Part shown: positions 36,281 through 45,565 of the stretch, in pieces | How positions within the stretch are numbered: position 1 is the first letter of the stretch | How the letters are laid out: each line of letters opens with the position of its first letter | Source of the DNA: Lachnospiraceae bacterium | GTDB lineage: Bacteria; Bacillota; Clostridia; Lachnospirales; Lachnospiraceae | Direction: 5' to 3' | NCBI GenBank assembly: GCA_016281555.1 | Contig: JAEEIV010000036.1 | Location: 1 to 64,000 of the forward strand | Length of the DNA stretch: 64,000 nt | Notes under the pieces: generated by a model | Told to the model about the DNA's origin: nothing | Databases searched by the model: none | Seen by the model: only the letters and a program-made list of their open reading frames with translations | Position numbers and translations under genes: made by a program

Positions 36281-36283
36281 TTT

Positions 36284-36619
36284 TTACCTGCCTATATAGA
36301 TCACAAAGATCAGCGCGAAAAAAAGGAATAACAAAGAGGCCAATCCGGCAAGGATCAGGAGAAAAGCGCGCTTTTTTCGCATGTTTTTGCGGATGAGCGC
36401 GATTTTGTCGTCCAGAAGATGACTGAAATCGAAATCCGTGCGGTTCTTCTCCCGGACCGCTTCTTCGGCGGTTCGGAGCATCAGCATGAACTCCGTGTCC
36501 TTACGGCAGTTTTCACACGACGAAACGTGCCGTATGAACTCCTTCAGTTCCCCGGAAGAAAGAGCATCCGACAAAAAAGGCTGTATTTTTGAGGAAGCAG
36601 TTTTGCAATCCATGGTCAT
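36284..36619 (-). CDS. Small membrane protein with anti-sigma-like zinc finger
   Basis: A 111-residue protein with a zinc-finger-like HxxxCxxC (HVSSCENC, near residues 31-38) as in anti-sigma ZAS domains, a charged middle and one C-terminal membrane segment (AFLLILAGLASLLFLFFALI, near 85-104). Both an ATG at 36619 and one two codons later are possible; neither has a good ribosome-binding site, and the start lies just after the rpmF terminator stem. No sigma gene is beside it; polA follows by 3 bases. Function is inferred from domain layout only. Confidence 0.6.
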   Translation of the reverse strand: MTMDCKTASSKIQPFLSDALSSGELKEFIRHVSSCENCRKDTEFMLMLRTAEEAVREKNRTDFDFSHLLDDKIALIRKNMRKKRAFLLILAGLASLLFLFFALIFVIYIGR

Positions 36620-36623
36620 AATA

Positions 36624-36649
36624 AAGACGGCAGCAAATGCCGCCGTCTT
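36624..36649 (-). terminator. Terminator of the yceD-rpmF unit
   Basis: An 11-base-pair stem (36624-36634 with 36639-36649, one G-U) and a 4-base loop, followed on the minus strand by TATTATG. The downstream zinc-finger gene starts only a few bases beyond it, so it may leak. Confidence 0.6.
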
Positions 36650-36666
36650 CCGTTGATCGCAGGAAA

Positions 36667-36852
36667 TTATTCAGCATCCGCTTTGATGATTTCCTTTTTG
36701 TTGTAATAACCGCAGTTCTTGCATACACAATGGGGCTTCATCAGCGCGCCGCAATGGCTGCATTTAACAAGATTCACGCTGCTCATCTTCCAATTCGCTC
36801 TTCTCTGATCCCGATGTGCACGCGAGGTTCTGTTTTTCGGACAAATGGACAT
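36667..36852 (-). CDS. rpmF: Ribosomal protein L32
   Basis: 61-residue protein of the large subunit. N-terminal basic part (PKNRTSRAHRDQRRANWK) and a zinc-ribbon with CSHC and CKNC. Follows yceD by 20 bases. Confidence 0.95.
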   Translation of the reverse strand: MSICPKNRTSRAHRDQRRANWKMSSVNLVKCSHCGALMKPHCVCKNCGYYNKKEIIKADAE

Positions 36853-36872
36853 TGCTAAAACACCTCCTTTGA

Positions 36873-37400
36873 TTATTCGATCTTGATATCGCTGTCAGAA
36901 TTCATAAACGCCTTTTTCAGCGCTTCCGCCATCCTGGTCGGAGCGGCGGATCCGTGACAGGCGCAGGATCCTTTGTTCAGATTCTGTCCGCAAACCGGAC
37001 ACAACCCTTTACAATCCGGATCACAAAGCACCTGCATCGGCAGATACGGACGGATCGTCTCTGACAAAAACTCATCCGTATCCAATGCGTTTTCGACGAA
37101 ACAAAACACGGGGTCCCCGTTCTCGTCCACGGACCGTTCCGGATCCAGCACCTGTTCTTCGGAAAACTCCAGCCGAACCGCCGTATCGGAAAGGCACCGG
37201 TCGCAAGGCATTAAGATCGTGATCTCTCCTGCTGCGCGGACGGTCACCTTACGGTCTTTTCCCATCACCGCACTGAAGGTGCGGATGTCGGAAGACGCTA
37301 CGGGGTACCCGAAGAGTTCCTTTGTCTCCAAAGCAACGTCCTGAAACCGTTCTTCCCCGATATTGTCACCGAGATCCACAAGAAACCATTTCACGATCAT
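36873..37400 (-). CDS. YceD/DUF177 family protein
   Basis: Conserved partner of L32, linked in other bacteria to 23S rRNA accumulation. Cysteine pairs CDRC (about 79) and the CDPDCKGLCPVCG with CAC are family marks. Start at 37400 (MIVKWFLVDLG); the GTG two codons on (AGAGGTATGATC then GTG) has better spacing from AGAGG and could be the true start. The longer frame is rejected because it covers the promoter. It is 20 bases before rpmF. Confidence 0.85.
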   Translation of the reverse strand: MIVKWFLVDLGDNIGEERFQDVALETKELFGYPVASSDIRTFSAVMGKDRKVTVRAAGEITILMPCDRCLSDTAVRLEFSEEQVLDPERSVDENGDPVFCFVENALDTDEFLSETIRPYLPMQVLCDPDCKGLCPVCGQNLNKGSCACHGSAAPTRMAEALKKAFMNSDSDIKIE

Positions 37401-37434
37401 ACCTCTGCGTTCACACAAAAACGCATACTTGCAC

Positions 37435-37463
37435 AGTATACCCATTTACGCCGCCTGTGTCAA
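37435..37463 (-). promoter_or_regulatory. Promoter of yceD-rpmF
   Basis: TTGACA (37458-37463), 17 bases, TATACT (37435-37440) on the minus strand. Short leader to the yceD start. Confidence 0.85.
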
Positions 37464-37501
37464 GCGGTTTTTTCAGGGAAACTGCAATTTATCACCCGAA
37501 G

Positions 37502-38605
37502 TTACGGCGCTACTGCTTCAAAGATCGAGTATCTTACGTTCACGACGCTCTTCGCGATGAATTTCTCACTGTCGTTATAGGAGATCCGGTAATAGTCCCC
37601 GTCTTCCCCGAGAAGTTCGTAAACAGCGCCTGCCGCAGCGCGTTCGCCGGTATCGGCCTTCTCCGCGCCTTCTCTGATCTTCGCAGTCTCCTTCACTTCG
37701 ACCTGCTTCTGGATGTACGGAATGATCGCCCTCTTCGCCGCATTACCGGTCAGGCAATACTCTGCCTTCACGTATCCGGTATAGCTGCCGGAAGTGATCT
37801 TCAGCCACTCGCCTTCGGTCTCGTCCACGTTTCCGCCCGCGATCCTGGACAGTTTCGCACGGACGTTGTCCTTCGTCGTATCCGGTTCGGAACGGACCCG
37901 AAGCTCATTTTCCACCTTGTCGGGGTTGACCATGAATAGGTTCGGATATTTCTTCAGGATCTCGGTCAGCGCTTCGTCTTCCGGAACGGGCTCCTCCGTC
38001 GCGGGTTCGGTTTCGGTCTCGGTCTCCGATTCGGACGGGGTCTCTTCCGTATCCGGTTCCACGGACTCTGCGGTCTGGGTATCCGAGGGCTCTTCCTGCT
38101 TCGTGGCGTCAGGCTCCGTTTCCTTCGGTTTTCCGCCGAGGTTGCCATTGCTGAACAGAATGAACAGGATCGCGCCAATGGTAAGAAGCGCAATGACCGC
38201 CGTAAAGATCCAGAAGCGCTTCGCCTCTTTCTTCAGGGAAGCATTGGCCGGCGCGGCATTCTTTTTTTCCTTTTCGGAAGACTCGAACGACGGGAACTCG
38301 TCCTCTTCGTCCCGGCCCATCTCGTAGATCTTTCTGCGGGTCCGCTCTTCCTCTTCGGAGATCGGCTTGCGCTCTTTCTTCAGTTCCTGAGACTTCCCAA
38401 AGTCCGACTTCGGGGAGTCCTCCTCCGTAAAATCATCGAACTCAAAGTCGTCCGCCTTATCCTTGGAATCTTCCAACGCATCGGAAAAGAATTCCTTCAC
38501 CTTCTCGTCTTTCGACTCGAATTCCGCAGCCTTTTCTTCCGTTTCCTGGTCCAGATCTTCGAAAAGAATGTTAAACTGTTCCTTCAGATTCTTTTCATCA
38601 TCCAT
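37502..38605 (-). CDS. Membrane protein with tandem SH3-like domains
   Basis: A 367-residue protein with a long acidic cytosolic N-terminus (1-130), one membrane segment (about 131-152, FWIFTAVIALLTIGAILFIL core), an extracellular Glu/Thr/Ser/Pro linker (about 159-210, SESETETETEP), and two bacterial SH3-like domains (about 225-285 and 290-362) that resemble wall-binding modules. Function unknown; envelope sensing or wall binding is inferred. It lies 49 bases after parC. Confidence 0.7.
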   Translation of the reverse strand: MDDEKNLKEQFNILFEDLDQETEEKAAEFESKDEKVKEFFSDALEDSKDKADDFEFDDFTEEDSPKSDFGKSQELKKERKPISEEEERTRRKIYEMGRDEEDEFPSFESSEKEKKNAAPANASLKKEAKRFWIFTAVIALLTIGAILFILFSNGNLGGKPKETEPDATKQEEPSDTQTAESVEPDTEETPSESETETETEPATEEPVPEDEALTEILKKYPNLFMVNPDKVENELRVRSEPDTTKDNVRAKLSRIAGGNVDETEGEWLKITSGSYTGYVKAEYCLTGNAAKRAIIPYIQKQVEVKETAKIREGAEKADTGERAAAGAVYELLGEDGDYYRISYNDSEKFIAKSVVNVRYSIFEAVAP

Positions 38606-38654
38606 GAACTGTCTTCCTCCTTCATCTGTGCACGGCCGATGCCCGGCCCTGCCG

Positions 38655-40892
38655 TTATGAAATCACTTCGGGTTTTGCATCCCGCTTTTTCAGTTTCAGA
38701 TCTGCAAGATTCACCCGCTTCGATCCGATTTTCACGACGTAACGCGCCGAGGGATCGTAATCATACACGGCGGAGATGTGATCCCCGTCTGCAAGTTTCA
38801 TCCCCCGAACGCCCACCGAGGTCTTCTTCAGCGTGCTGATCTCTTCGTTCCTGAACCTGAGTGCCGTCTTTTTGTCACTGACGAGCACGGTTTCGGTCCC
38901 GAAGATCTCACCGACGTAGATCAGACGGTCGTCGTCCGTCAATTTCGTGGAGGCGATCGACTTCTTCACCGAATCGAATTCCGAAGCTTCCACCTGTTTA
39001 ATCATAGCATTTTTAGTGACAAATAGCAAGAGTTTATCTTTGATGGCCTCAAAACAGTCGATTTTCAGCGCTTCTTCCTTCGACGAATCGTAATTCGTCA
39101 GAACGTCGATCGGCGTCCCTTTGTCCTTCGGTTTCGAGACCGGAACGTCACGGAGACGGAGCTGGTGCATCATGCCCGTATCGGTGAAGATCACGACCCG
39201 GGAATCCGACATGCAGGAAAACAGCGTCTTCGCCTCCTCCCGGATGGCGTCCTTGTTTTTCTCGTAAACGGAAAGATCGTACACCTTGACGTAGCCGAAT
39301 TTGTTCATCGTGAACGTCACGGGGACCGGAACGTAGGGCTGCTCCTCGAAGACGCCCTCTTCCTCGTCGGTGATCTCGGTCCGCCGTTCTAACGAATACG
39401 CCTCCCGGATCGCACGGAGTTCTTCCCGGATGTGCGCCTTCATTTCCGTTTCAGAAGAAAGCAGACGCTTGTACGTCCGGATTTTTTCGAGCGTTTCCCG
39501 GTGTTCTTTTTCCAGCGCCAGGATCTCCAGCCCGACGAGTTTCTGAAGACGGAGGTCCAAAATGGCCTGCGCCTGGATCTCGGTGAAATGAAGCTCGGCG
39601 GCCTGCCGTTTCGACTCCTCGCTCTTAAAACGGATGTCATCGGTCACGCCGTTCACGAGGCAGTTCTTGACCTGTTCCGGTTTCTTGGATCCGCGGATGA
39701 TCTCGATGATGAGGTCAATGACGTCCACCGCGCGGATGAGTCCTTCCTGGATCTCCTTCCGCTCGGATTCCTTTTCCAGAAGTTTTCTGAATTTCCGCTG
39801 ATTGATCTCCAGCTGGAATTTGAGACTCTCCTCAAAGATCCGTTTCAGCGTCATGATCTCCGGTCTGCCGCCCGAGATCGCCAGCATGTTCACGCCGAAG
39901 GTATCTTCGAGTTTGGTCTTTTTATAGAGCCCGCTCAGGATCTTCTCGCCGTCCGCGCCGGACTTTAACTCAATGACGATGCGGATGCCCTGCTTGCCGG
40001 ACTGGTTGGAGATGTCGGAAATGTCGGGAAACACCTTCTTTTCCGCGAGATCCGCCACGTCCTGCAAAAACTTGCCGATGTTTGCGCCGAGCATCGTATA
40101 CGGGATCTCGGTGATCTCGATCCGGTCCTTCTCGCCCCGTTTTTTCGCCGGAAGAAACTCGGCCTTTCCGCGGATCTTGATCTTTCCTTTTCCGGTCTCG
40201 TAGATCTCTTCGAGTTCCGAACGGTTGATCACGACGCCTCCGGTCGGGAAATCCGGGCCGGGCATCTTTTCCATCAGTTCTCGGACCGTCACGTCCGGGT
40301 TTCCGATGTAAAGATCGAACGCGTCAATGACCTCGCCGAGGTTGTGCGGCGGCGTCGACGTCGTCATGCCGACCGCGATGCCTTCGGAACCGTTGATGAG
40401 GAAGTTCGGCACGCGGACCGGCAGCACCGCCGGCTCCTTGTCAGTCTCGTCGTAGTTCGGAACGAAATCCACGACGTCCTTGTCGAGATCCTTCAGATAG
40501 ACTTCCTGCGTGAATTTCCTGAGGCGCGCCTCGGTGTACCGCATTGCGGCTGCGCCGTCCCCTTCGATGGACCCGAAGTTTCCGTGACCGTCGACGAGGG
40601 CCATGCCCTTCTTGAAATCCTGCGCGAGAACGACCAGTGCTTCGTAGATCGAGGAATCGCCGTGGGGATGATACTTACCCATGGCGTCGCCGACGATCCT
40701 GGCGGACTTCTTATGCGGCTTGTCCGCGTTGAGTCCGAGCGTATTCATCGCGTAGAGCACGCGCCGCTGAACGGGTTTCAGACCGTCCCGGATGTCCGGC
40801 ACGGCACGCGCCGTGATGACGGACATGGAATAATTGATATAGGATTGCTGCATTTCCTCGGAGTATTCCGTGGAAAGGATCTTTTCCGGCAT
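38655..40892 (-). CDS. parC: Topoisomerase IV / gyrase subunit A
   Basis: Type IIA topoisomerase cutting subunit. The 745 residues contain the quinolone region [21 protein letters not shown] with the catalytic Tyr, and a shortened C-terminal beta-pinwheel. No QRRGGKG-type GyrA box is seen in the pinwheel, which argues for topoisomerase IV rather than gyrase. It is 18 bases after parE. The gyrase pair would lie elsewhere. Confidence 0.88.
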   Translation of the reverse strand: MPEKILSTEYSEEMQQSYINYSMSVITARAVPDIRDGLKPVQRRVLYAMNTLGLNADKPHKKSARIVGDAMGKYHPHGDSSIYEALVVLAQDFKKGMALVDGHGNFGSIEGDGAAAMRYTEARLRKFTQEVYLKDLDKDVVDFVPNYDETDKEPAVLPVRVPNFLINGSEGIAVGMTTSTPPHNLGEVIDAFDLYIGNPDVTVRELMEKMPGPDFPTGGVVINRSELEEIYETGKGKIKIRGKAEFLPAKKRGEKDRIEITEIPYTMLGANIGKFLQDVADLAEKKVFPDISDISNQSGKQGIRIVIELKSGADGEKILSGLYKKTKLEDTFGVNMLAISGGRPEIMTLKRIFEESLKFQLEINQRKFRKLLEKESERKEIQEGLIRAVDVIDLIIEIIRGSKKPEQVKNCLVNGVTDDIRFKSEESKRQAAELHFTEIQAQAILDLRLQKLVGLEILALEKEHRETLEKIRTYKRLLSSETEMKAHIREELRAIREAYSLERRTEITDEEEGVFEEQPYVPVPVTFTMNKFGYVKVYDLSVYEKNKDAIREEAKTLFSCMSDSRVVIFTDTGMMHQLRLRDVPVSKPKDKGTPIDVLTNYDSSKEEALKIDCFEAIKDKLLLFVTKNAMIKQVEASEFDSVKKSIASTKLTDDDRLIYVGEIFGTETVLVSDKKTALRFRNEEISTLKKTSVGVRGMKLADGDHISAVYDYDPSARYVVKIGSKRVNLADLKLKKRDAKPEVIS

Positions 40893-40910
40893 CGCAGACC
40901 TCCTTACTGA

Positions 40911-42830
40911 TTATACGTCAAGCAGCGCCTCATTGGCGTGCTCGTAGATAAAATTCCTTCTCGACTCGACGTCCACTCCCATCAGGAGTTCTGTCATCTT
41001 GTCGGCGACGCGGGCGTCGTCGATCGAAACGCGCTTCAAGAGTCTCCGCTCCGGATCGAGCGTCGTTTCCCAAAGCTGTTCCGCATCCATTTCACCAAGT
41101 CCCTTGAACCGCTGGAGCGTGAAGTCGCGCTTGTGCGTCAGGCGGTATTTTTCCAGCGCCTCGTCGTCGTACAGATACTGTCCCTCGCCCTTTCCGGACG
41201 GAACGACCTTGTAGAGCGGCGGCATGGCAATGTACACGTGTCCCTCTGTGATGAGTTCCGGCATAAACCGGTAGAAAAACGTGAGCAATAACGTGGAAAT
41301 GTGTTCGCCGTCGACGTCCGCATCGGCCATGATGATGATCTTGTCGTAACGGAGTTTCGTGATGTCGAAGTCGTTTCCGTATCCTTCGGAGAAGCCGCAG
41401 CCGAAGGCGAGGATCATCGTCTTGATCTCAGCGTTCGCGAGCACCTTGTCGATGGAAGCCTTTTCGACGTTCAGGATCTTGCCGCGGATCGGCAGGATCG
41501 CCTGAAACTCGCGGTTTCTCGCGGTCTTCGCGCTGCCGCCGGCGGAATCGCCTTCCACGATGAAGATCTCGCATTTGGAAGCATCGCGCGATTCGCAGTT
41601 GGAAAGCTTGCCGTTGCTGTCAAAGGAAAACTTCGGCTTCGAAATGAGGTTGGCCCTGGCCTTTTCCTCCGCGTGACGGATCTTCGCGGACTTTTCCGCG
41701 CAGGCAATGACCGATTTCAGCGTTTCGAGATGCTTGTCGAAAAAGAGTTCCAGCTGCTCGCCCGTCACGGTTTCGACGGCCTTTTTCGCATTCATGGAGC
41801 CGAGTTTCGTTTTCGTCTGACCCTCGAACATCGGATCCGGATGCTTGATCGCAATGATCGCGGTCATGCCGCAGCGGGTGTCGGGACCCGTGAACTTGTT
41901 CGGATCCTTCAGGATGCCGAGTTCCCGGGCGTAGTTATTGATGAGCTGGGTAAAGCTCGACTTGAAGCCGGTCACGTGCGTGCCGCCTTCCGTATTGTTA
42001 ATGTTATTACAGTAGGCAAGAATGCGCTCGTCAAACGTATCGACGAACTGCAGCGCAAGTTCGACCTCGATGTCGTCGGTCTTCCCGGAAACGTAGATCG
42101 GCTCGGTGAGCGGGATCTTCCCTTCGCCGAGTTCTTTCAAATACGCCATGAGACCGTCCGGCTCGTGGAACGTCACCGTTTCCTCTTCGCCGGGACGGTG
42201 GTTGTGAAACACGAGCGTCAGACCGGGATTCAGATAAGCGGTCTCGTGCAGGCGGAACTTCAGCCGGTCCGCGACGAACGAGGTGGATTCGAAGATCTCG
42301 GGATCCGCCTTGAACGTGATCGTCGTGCCGGTCTCCTTGGACCTGCCGATGACCGGTAAAAGTCCCCGTTCGAGATCGACCGTCGGAATGCCGCGCTCGT
42401 AGGAATCATAATAGATCTTTCCGCCGCGGGAGATCTTGATCTCCAGGTATTCCGACAACGCATTGACGACGGAGGAACCGACACCGTGAAGACCGCCTGA
42501 CGTCTTATACGCCTGGTTATCAAACTTGCCGCCGGCGTGCAGCGTCGTCAGGATGACGCGCTCCGCGGAGACGCCTTTTTCATGCAGGTCCACGGGGATG
42601 CCGCGGCCGTTGTCGGAAACGATGACCGAGTCGTCGTCCTCGAGCGTCACCTCGATCTTCGTGCAATGCCCCGCCAGATATTCATCGACCGAATTGTCCA
42701 CGATCTCATAAATGAGATGGTTCAGTCCGGTCTTTCCCGTGGAACCGATATACATTCCGGGCCTTCTTCTAACCGCTTCCAGCCCTTCCAATACTGTGAT
42801 GCTTGTCGCATCGTACTCGTTTCTCGCCAC
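40911..42830 (-). CDS. parE: Topoisomerase IV / gyrase subunit B
   Basis: ATPase subunit. GHKL motifs DNSVDEYLAG and DNGRGIPVD, GGLHGVGSSVVNAL, then the TOPRIM EGDSAGGSA and DADVDGEHI, and C-terminal LQRFKGLGEM. The 639 residues are usual. A GTG start at 42830 follows CAGGAG. It is the first gene of the parE-parC-SH3 unit, behind tandem promoters. Confidence 0.92.
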   Translation of the reverse strand: MARNEYDATSITVLEGLEAVRRRPGMYIGSTGKTGLNHLIYEIVDNSVDEYLAGHCTKIEVTLEDDDSVIVSDNGRGIPVDLHEKGVSAERVILTTLHAGGKFDNQAYKTSGGLHGVGSSVVNALSEYLEIKISRGGKIYYDSYERGIPTVDLERGLLPVIGRSKETGTTITFKADPEIFESTSFVADRLKFRLHETAYLNPGLTLVFHNHRPGEEETVTFHEPDGLMAYLKELGEGKIPLTEPIYVSGKTDDIEVELALQFVDTFDERILAYCNNINNTEGGTHVTGFKSSFTQLINNYARELGILKDPNKFTGPDTRCGMTAIIAIKHPDPMFEGQTKTKLGSMNAKKAVETVTGEQLELFFDKHLETLKSVIACAEKSAKIRHAEEKARANLISKPKFSFDSNGKLSNCESRDASKCEIFIVEGDSAGGSAKTARNREFQAILPIRGKILNVEKASIDKVLANAEIKTMILAFGCGFSEGYGNDFDITKLRYDKIIIMADADVDGEHISTLLLTFFYRFMPELITEGHVYIAMPPLYKVVPSGKGEGQYLYDDEALEKYRLTHKRDFTLQRFKGLGEMDAEQLWETTLDPERRLLKRVSIDDARVADKMTELLMGVDVESRRNFIYEHANEALLDV

Positions 42831-42907
42831 TTTATCGCTCCTGATTCATAGATTACGGAAGAAAAGCCTTGTCAAAAGGCAAAACAAAAAAGCACAACAT
42901 ATTGCGC

Positions 42908-42949
42908 ATTATACCATATCAGTATAGCATATGTTCTGCTTTTTTGCAA
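42908..42949 (-). promoter_or_regulatory. Tandem promoters of parE
   Basis: Promoter 1: TTGCAA (42944-42949), 17 bases, TATACT (42921-42926). Promoter 2: extended -10 TGGTATAAT with TATAAT at 42908-42913. Both on the minus strand, about 78-91 bases before the start codon. Confidence 0.7.
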
Positions 42950-42972
42950 GTATGATGAAGGAGATGAGGACG

Positions 42973-44097
42973 TTACGTAGTTTCGTCCTGCGATTCCGAA
43001 GCGTTCTCTTTCGGGTTCTCCTCTTCGGAAGAACTGACGTCCGCCTCAACGGAACTGTTTCCGGTTTCATCACCGGGATCTTCCCCGCTCTTTTCGGGCT
43101 CCGTCGACGACGGCTCGGAATTCTCCTTGGAGTTCTCTTCTTCGGATCCGCTTTCCGTTTCCGATTCGCTTTCCGGTTCCGTTTGCGTTTGCTGAGCCGG
43201 AGCAACCGGTTCCGGAACGTAATGATTGTTCCAGACGTCGTCGTACTCCTTGTCGCCGGGATTCTCGCCGGACCCGGCAATGCACTCCAGTACGTAATCG
43301 TAGATCCACTGATTCGTTTCGACGGAATAATGCACGCCGTCCGCGTAGCTCTTGTTCCCGGCCTTGATGAGTTCGCCAACCGGCAGATAATTCGCGCGGC
43401 ATTCGGACTTCATGGTCGCATTGAACGGGGCGACGAGCGGGTTCAGCGCTTCTTTCTGCACTTCCCAGCGAGTACCGGCGCCGTAGACGCCGATGACTTC
43501 GCCGACGGAAAGGAACCAGAACCTGGCGTTCGGGTATTGATCGATGAGCGAGTTGATGAGTCTCGCGTAATCCTCTGCAAAATACGGAAGCAGGCCCATC
43601 TGCTTGTTCGCGCAGTCGTTGATGCCGATCTGGATGATGACTTCGTACGCTTTCCCGGTATTCAGATAGTTCCTGAGCACCGGCAGCGCGTCGTTATTGA
43701 ACCAGACGAAATACCGGCCGTTCTTTCCGATGAAGGCGTCCTCCGCGGGATCGCCGATCCCCGACGAAGTGATCCCGACGACCCGGGAATCTCCGACCCA
43801 GATCCTTCGCGCCTGCGGTACGGGTTCCGGCTCGGTCTCCTCATACGATTCCTCTTCCGTTTCCGTTTCGGACTCGGTTTCGGTCTCTTCTTCCGTCTCC
43901 GATTCCGTTTCGGACTCGGTTTCGGTCTCCGTCTCTTCCTCCGAGCTCTCCGTCTCCTGATAGACCGGAAGATCGGGCATTTTTCCGATATAACCGTTGC
44001 CGAACGCAGTAAAGCAGTAGGCCGTGACCAGGGCCGCTATGAACACGGCCAGCACGACGACCGGCAGTATGACGACGATCATCCTCGGTTTCTTCAT
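42973..44097 (-). CDS. Membrane-anchored SGNH/GDSL-type hydrolase
   Basis: A 374-residue protein: an N-terminal membrane anchor (about 5-30), an acidic repetitive linker (about 48-92, [11 protein letters not shown] type), an SGNH hydrolase domain and a second acidic Ser/Glu/Asn tail (about 300-374). Block I GDSR (102-105, Ser104), GIND (158-161) and the Asp-His pair DGVH (253-256) suggest a complete esterase or acetylhydrolase active site. Likely acts outside the cell on wall glycans, but the substrate is unknown. It overlaps smpB by 4 bases. Confidence 0.78.
   Translation of the reverse strand: MKKPRMIVVILPVVVLAVFIAALVTAYCFTAFGNGYIGKMPDLPVYQETESSEEETETETESETESETEEETETESETETEEESYEETEPEPVPQARRIWVGDSRVVGITSSGIGDPAEDAFIGKNGRYFVWFNNDALPVLRNYLNTGKAYEVIIQIGINDCANKQMGLLPYFAEDYARLINSLIDQYPNARFWFLSVGEVIGVYGAGTRWEVQKEALNPLVAPFNATMKSECRANYLPVGELIKAGNKSYADGVHYSVETNQWIYDYVLECIAGSGENPGDKEYDDVWNNHYVPEPVAPAQQTQTEPESESETESGSEEENSKENSEPSSTEPEKSGEDPGDETGNSSVEADVSSSEEENPKENASESQDETT
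43841..43960 (-). repeat. Glu/Thr/Ser-coding low-complexity tract
   Basis: Imperfect hexamer-based repetition encoding the (ET/SE)n linker of the SGNH hydrolase. The unit (minus strand) alternates GAGACC, GAAACG and GAGTCC forms. Such tracts can vary in length. Confidence 0.7.
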
Positions 44098-44561
44098 CGG
44101 TTCCCCTTCTCCTTTAACTCGCGCTCCATCTCGCGTCCCGCGTCTTTCTTCGCGATCGCTTCCCGTTTGTCGTACAGCTTTTTGCCTCTGGCGAGCGCGA
44201 TCCTGACCTTGACCCGGCTCCCCGAAAAAGCGACTTCAAGCGGAACGAGCGTATATCCTTTTTCCTGCACCCTCGACTGAAGCTTCAGGATCTCTTTCTT
44301 GTGAAGCAATAGTTTCCGAACCCTGAGCGGGTCCTTGTTGAAAATGTTTCCTTTTTCATACGGGGCAATGTGCATGCCGTAGACGAATACCTCGCCGTTC
44401 AAGATCCGGACGAACGCCTCTTTCAGACTGCAGTTTCCCTGTCGGAGCGACTTGACTTCCGTTCCGACGAGTTCGATGCCGCATTCATGGACTTCCTCGA
44501 TAAAATAGTCGTGATATGCCTTTTTGTTATTGGCAATGAGTTTGTTGTCCTGATTCTTCAT
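44094..44561 (-). CDS. smpB: tmRNA-binding protein SmpB
   Basis: Trans-translation factor. The 155 residues include [29 protein letters not shown] and the basic [19 protein letters not shown] tail. A tmRNA gene is not visible in this window. A terminator separates it from secG; the RNase R gene often found between them is missing. Confidence 0.95.
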   Translation of the reverse strand: MKNQDNKLIANNKKAYHDYFIEEVHECGIELVGTEVKSLRQGNCSLKEAFVRILNGEVFVYGMHIAPYEKGNIFNKDPLRVRKLLLHKKEILKLQSRVQEKGYTLVPLEVAFSGSRVKVRIALARGKKLYDKREAIAKKDAGREMERELKEKGNR

Positions 44562-44570
44562 AAAAAGATA

Positions 44571-44600
44571 AAAAAAGCGCCCCGCCCTGAAGCGGAGCGT
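44571..44600 (-). terminator. Terminator of tRNA-Leu(CAA)-secG
   Basis: An 8-base-pair GC-rich stem (44578-44585 with 44592-44599, one G-U), followed on the minus strand by six or more T residues (44571-44576), just before smpB. Confidence 0.8.
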
Positions 44601-44607
44601 TTTCAGG

Positions 44608-44844
44608 TCAGAAGTTGATCGTCAGTACGAAGGCAAGAACGAAGAAGCCGATCGCAATGTATTTCGTGATCTTTTCCATTCTTCCCTCTTTGGAGCGGTT
44701 TTTGTTCTTTTCCCAGTAGCTGTCCGCCAGACCGCCGATCGCTCCGAGGCCGGCCGACTTTCCTTCCTGTAAGATGACGATCACTGTCAGAACGAGGCCC
44801 AACAATGCAAAAATCGAAACTAAAACATAACGTAAAATATCCAT
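44608..44844 (-). CDS. secG: Protein translocase subunit SecG
   Basis: 78 residues with two membrane segments (about 4-24 and 57-76) and the conserved [16 protein letters not shown] between them. The start at 44844 ([10 protein letters not shown]) is chosen because longer frames run into the tRNA gene. It lies 40 bases after tRNA-Leu(CAA) with no terminator between, so it appears to be carried on one transcript with the tRNA. Confidence 0.9.
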   Translation of the reverse strand: MDILRYVLVSIFALLGLVLTVIVILQEGKSAGLGAIGGLADSYWEKNKNRSKEGRMEKITKYIAIGFFVLAFVLTINF

Positions 44845-44884
44845 TTTCCAGAAACCCTTTCTTTCACATTTCTCTACGATGAAC

Positions 44885-44967
44885 TGCCGGTGATGGGACT
44901 TGAACCCATACGTGGTTGCCCACAACAGATTTTGAGTCTGCCTCGTCTGCCATTCCGACACACCGGC
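44885..44967 (-). tRNA. tRNA-Leu (anticodon CAA)
   Basis: An 83-base class II tRNA. Acceptor GCCGGTG/CACCGGC with discriminator A; anticodon loop CTCAAAA gives CAA, reading TTG. Long variable arm and normal T-loop. CCA not encoded. Confidence 0.96.
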
Positions 44968-44984
44968 AAATGCCGAACATACGA

Positions 44985-45013
44985 ACTATATCATAAACAG
45001 TCATCCATTGCAA
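44985..45013 (-). promoter_or_regulatory. Promoter of tRNA-Leu(CAA)-secG
   Basis: TTGCAA (45008-45013), 17 bases, TATAGT (44985-44990) on the minus strand; the -35 lies inside the 3' end of recU. Confidence 0.65.
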
Positions 45014-45552
45014 GCATTTTTTTCGCGAAACTCGAGATCCAGGCGGATGCCTTCGAGATAATGAATGTAGAGTCCGTTCCGTACCGGAAGGATGAACTGG
45101 GGGTCCAGTTCCTCGATCCTGAAGCTCTTCCTCCCGCCCTTTTTCATGCGTTCGTAAAACGCGTACAGGTCACGGAACGGAAGGTATCGGGCTTCCGACC
45201 TTTTCGGGAAATACAGAAGGATGAATGAGATCCCCTCTCCCTCTTCCCATTCCTTCATGAACGCGATCTGATGCTCATGCACGTTCGAAAGCGGAAACGT
45301 GTCCGATTCGCACTCCTTCGCGTCGAAACAGACGGGGATCCCCTGAACCAGGCCGATGTAGTCCACGGTGGACTGCTGATCGAAGTAGGCGAGGGTGATG
45401 TGTCTCGTCTCCTGATCGATCTCCACCGGGGTGATCGGCGTCGGGATCTTCTGAATGAGGGCCAGTTTCTTTTCTCGGTAGTCCTCGTTCGTGTAATTGA
45501 CCATTTCTTCGAGGAGGGAGCCGCGAAGTCCGCGGCCGGACCATTTCGTCAT
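45001..45552 (-). CDS. recU: Holliday junction resolvase RecU
   Basis: Gram-positive resolvase working with RuvAB, whose genes are also in this window. The 183 residues show RGLRGSLLEEMVNYTN, the nuclease core STVDYIGLVQGIPVCFDAKE and HEHQIAFM. No class A PBP gene (ponA), its usual neighbour, is next to it. Confidence 0.93.
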   Translation of the reverse strand: MTKWSGRGLRGSLLEEMVNYTNEDYREKKLALIQKIPTPITPVEIDQETRHITLAYFDQQSTVDYIGLVQGIPVCFDAKECESDTFPLSNVHEHQIAFMKEWEEGEGISFILLYFPKRSEARYLPFRDLYAFYERMKKGGRKSFRIEELDPQFILPVRNGLYIHYLEGIRLDLEFREKNACNG

Positions 45553-45565
45553 TGCATTTCTCCGT

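Noticed and set aside
42915..42945. A GAACATATG half-site near the parE promoter as a LexA box
   Set aside because: The second half reads GCTA rather than GTTC; two core mismatches make it unlikely.
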